From CAWCPR01 sp963797475 (GTDB lineage: Bacteria; Chloroflexota; Anaerolineae; Anaerolineales; UBA4823), in NCBI GenBank assembly GCA_963797475.1, contig CAWCPR010000001.1, forward strand, positions 806,001-870,000: a DNA stretch of 64,000 nt, written 5' to 3'. The notes under the pieces are model-generated. The model was not told the origin of the DNA. It saw only the letters and a list, made by a program, of their open reading frames with translations, and made no database searches. The stretch's first letter is position 1. Each line of letters starts with the position of its first letter. Below are positions 61,882 to 64,000 of the stretch, in pieces. A program made the position numbers and the translations under genes.

Positions 61882-62571
61882 ATGAACAACCCAACGGTTC
61901 TAATTGTTGATGACGAGAAATCGCTGCGAGATTTCGTCCGCCGCAACCTGGAAGTGCGCGGCTTTAATGCCCTGACGGCAGCCAACGGGTTGGAAGCCCT
62001 GGCAGAATTTACCACACACACGGTTGACCTGGTCATTTTGGACGTGATGATGCCGCGCATGGATGGCCTGGAAACGATCCGCCGCATACGACAAAACTCA
62101 TTGGTGCCGATCATAGTCCTATCCGCGCTCGGCGAAGAAAGCGACAAAATCCGGGCGTTAAATCTGGGCGCAGACGACTACCTCACCAAGCCATTCGGCG
62201 TAGGCGAATTGTTGGCCCGCTTGCAGGCGGTCTTACGCCGCGCCCAATGGACGGAAACTCCTGCCCGAGAAGGGCGCGTGGCGCGCGGCGAAATCGTAGC
62301 CGACCTGGAACGGCACATGGTGTCCGTTCGCGGGGCTGGAATTGAACTGACCCCTACTGAGTTCAATCTGCTGGTGTACCTGATGGAACAAGCTGGCAAG
62401 GTTTTGCCTCATGATATGATCTTACGGCATGTTTGGGGCCCGGAATATGGCTCCGAGAGCGAATATCTACGGGTTTATGTGGGCAGGCTGCGCCAAAAAA
62501 TCGAAGAAGACCCTTCCAATCCCCGCTACCTTCTGACCGAGCGCGGTATCGGCTACAGGTTTGCAGCTTAA
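61882..62571 (+). CDS. OmpR/PhoB-family response regulator
   Basis: A 229-residue regulator paired with the upstream kinase. Receiver domain 1-120 with phosphorylation Asp in DLVILDVMMPRMDGLETI, Thr/Ser in IVLSALGE and Lys in YLTKPFGVGELLARL. The winged-helix effector domain (about 130-229) has ELTPTEFNLLVYLMEQAGKV and VYVGRLRQKIEEDPSNPRYL, then GIGYRFAA. The receiver is intact. It is followed by a binding-protein gene of a transporter that it may regulate. Confidence 0.94.
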   Translation: MNNPTVLIVDDEKSLRDFVRRNLEVRGFNALTAANGLEALAEFTTHTVDLVILDVMMPRMDGLETIRRIRQNSLVPIIVLSALGEESDKIRALNLGADDYLTKPFGVGELLARLQAVLRRAQWTETPAREGRVARGEIVADLERHMVSVRGAGIELTPTEFNLLVYLMEQAGKVLPHDMILRHVWGPEYGSESEYLRVYVGRLRQKIEEDPSNPRYLLTERGIGYRFAA

Positions 62572-62778
62572 TCGATCAGGTTCTGATTTCAATCTTTCAG
62601 ATTTCTCCTCAATCGCCGCCATTTTTATATCTTGTTTACAGACACGTACCAGCCGTTTAGCCTCTATTTGCACTGGTTGTCTATAATGTTAATAACCCGC
62701 TTCAGCCGGAGCTGAACTGCCGGCTGGCCCATTCAGTCAACCCGTAGTTTTTTGATGGAAAGAAATGGAGGCAGAAAG

Positions 62779-64000
62779 ATGAAACGCTTGTTTTCCCTGT
62801 TAACCGTCATACTTTTCACCGCCAGCTTACTGTTAGCAGCCTGCGCCCCGCAGCAGGCCGCGACCACTGAGGCGCCTGCCCAGGCGAAAGAAGTCACCGC
62901 CCTGATCGGTTTTACAGCCTCACAGACCGGAACCTATAATGTAGAATCCACCCGCCAGATCAACGGCCTGAATCTATGGATGAAGCAGGTGAATGACGCC
63001 GGTGGAATAAAATTGGGCGATGGCACCGTGGTCAAATTCGACCAAAAATTCTATGACGATGAATTGAACAAAGATCGCGTCCAGGAATTGTTTACCCGCC
63101 TATCTACGGATGACAAAGCCGATTTCCTGATCAGCCCGTATTCCAGCGGCCTGGCGGATGCCGCCGCGGTTATCGCAGAACAATATGGGAAGATTATGAT
63201 CACCACCGGGGCCGCATCGGATGCAACCTATCAGAAGAATTATACTTTGGTCTTCCAGGCGTATACCCCCGCCAGCAAATACCTGACCGGCGCTGTCGAC
63301 CTGATGGCCAGCGTGGATCCGAGCATCAAGAAAATCGCCGTCGTTCACGAAAATGACAACTTCTCCACGTCTGTCTCTGACGCCCTGAAATCCTACGCCG
63401 AGGGCAAAGGCTACGAGATCGTGCTTTACGAGGGATACGACACAGGGACAACCGACTTTGCACCCTTCGTCAATAAGATCCAGGATGCAGCCCCAGACGC
63501 GATCATGGGCGGGGGTCACTTCCAGGATGGCAGCACTTTTGCAAAGCAGCTCTACGATAAAAACGTGCCCGTCAAGTTTGTAGCGTTGCTGGTTGCGCCG
63601 CCGGAGCCCACCTTTTCCGAGTTGGGCGATGCTTCATTAGGGATTGTCGGCCCGAGTCAATGGGAGCCTCTGGCCGGGTTTAATGAAGACGCCGCCAAGA
63701 AAGCCGGTTTAGCCTGGTTTGGGACATCCAGCGCTGATTTCACTGCAGCTTATAAAGCGGCCTACAACGAGGATCCTTCCTACCATGCCGCCGGCGGCTA
63801 CATCGCCGGTTTGCTTCTGCAGCATGCTATCGAAACCGCCGGCTCTCTGGATACCCAGGCAGTCAAAACCGCTCTGGAAAATACGGACGCTTTGACCTTC
63901 TTCGGTCACGTCAAGTTCGACACCAGCGCGGAGAATCACGGACTGCAAATCGGCCACTCCATGGTCTACATCCAATGGCAGAAGGACAGCAGCGGTAACC
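62779..64000 (+). CDS. ABC transporter branched-chain-amino-acid-type binding lipoprotein (runs off window)
   Basis: ATG 62779 follows GGAGG (62766 region). The predicted protein starts MKRLFSLLTVILFTASLLLA and has lipobox LLAAC, then a Gln/Ala/Thr-rich linker. The following domain (ALIGFTASQTGTYNVESTRQ, INGLNLWMKQVNDAGGIKLG, DFLISPYSSGLADAAAVIAE, GKIMITTGAASDATYQKNYT) is a type I periplasmic binding fold of the LivK/Peripla_BP_6 group. The frame remains open to the last base (at least 407 residues), so the C-terminus is missing. It binds amino acids, amides or urea-like solutes. A possible -10 element TATAAT lies at about 62683-62688 but I cannot identify a matching -35 element. Confidence 0.88.
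   Translation, partial: MKRLFSLLTVILFTASLLLAACAPQQAATTEAPAQAKEVTALIGFTASQTGTYNVESTRQINGLNLWMKQVNDAGGIKLGDGTVVKFDQKFYDDELNKDRVQELFTRLSTDDKADFLISPYSSGLADAAAVIAEQYGKIMITTGAASDATYQKNYTLVFQAYTPASKYLTGAVDLMASVDPSIKKIAVVHENDNFSTSVSDALKSYAEGKGYEIVLYEGYDTGTTDFAPFVNKIQDAAPDAIMGGGHFQDGSTFAKQLYDKNVPVKFVALLVAPPEPTFSELGDASLGIVGPSQWEPLAGFNEDAAKKAGLAWFGTSSADFTAAYKAAYNEDPSYHAAGGYIAGLLLQHAIETAGSLDTQAVKTALENTDALTFFGHVKFDTSAENHGLQIGHSMVYIQWQKDSSGN

Noticed and set aside
62683..62688. TATAAT before the last gene as a complete promoter
   Set aside because: The -10 box is good, but the only -35-like TTGCAC is just 8 bases away, too close. I could not place a proper -35.

Overview
The window looks like a chromosomal segment of a Chloroflexota bacterium, most likely class Anaerolineae. 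Signs are the moderately high G+C, many lipoproteins with Thr/Pro-rich linkers, GAF/PAS-rich two-component systems, a TIGR03663-type giant GT39 protein with an NHL propeller, a CASTOR/POLLUX-like channel, MalT-like regulators, and an SPFH protein paired with a small helical protein. This placement rests on gene content; no rRNA is present to confirm it.

Layout. 0-7.6 kb: SPFH protein and partner, a class II aldolase with a frameshift, a NUDIX hydrolase, a DUF559 endonuclease-like pseudogene bounded by inverted repeats, a pentapeptide-repeat protein, two tandem paralogous membrane-anchored proteins, and a LysM-M23 peptidase. 7.6-13 kb: the 1158-residue GT39/NHL protein and a frameshifted CASTOR/POLLUX channel. 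13.2-23.4 kb: an alpha-glucoside/sucrose locus with a LacI regulator behind a clear promoter/operator, an internally duplicated solute-binding lipoprotein, two AglF/AglG-like permeases, a second LacI regulator and an amylosucrase. 23.7-27.2 kb: a NarL-type sensor kinase and response regulator ending in a strong terminator. 27.4-34.2 kb: a transposase fragment and then a probable copper-handling module (multicopper oxidase, Cys-rich cupredoxin protein, DUF4418 protein, FtsX/ATPase ABC exporter, Met-rich cytochrome c). 34.4-43.1 kb: a nucleotide cyclase/ATPase/TPR protein, a flavin monooxygenase, three small membrane proteins and a MalT-like LuxR regulator. 43.2-59 kb: housekeeping genes (RluB-type synthase, scpB, sugar decarboxylase/epimerase, GtrA, thioesterase, ChlI-like ATPase, UroD-like protein, rsmD, a cNMP-binding degenerate kinase, GT4 transferase, tRNA-Thr, udk, cyclophilin, VTT protein, M20 peptidase). 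59-64 kb: a dCACHE sensor kinase, OmpR regulator and the start of a branched-chain-amino-acid-type binding lipoprotein.

How the genes work together. The 13.2-23.4 kb locus would import an alpha-glucoside and process sucrose-like substrates with amylosucrase under LacI control. The 28-34 kb genes all carry Cys, Met or His metal-binding signatures outside the cytoplasm and look like one periplasmic/cell-surface copper system. A class III nucleotide cyclase (34.4 kb) and a cyclic-nucleotide-binding pseudo-kinase (52.9 kb) suggest cyclic-nucleotide signalling.

Caution: seven genes show single-base frameshifts, six of which would be repaired by deleting one base. This may be genuine decay or an indel problem in the source assembly. 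The best candidates for something new are the tandem solute-binding protein, the copper module, the inverted-repeat DUF559 element, and the cNMP pseudo-kinase.
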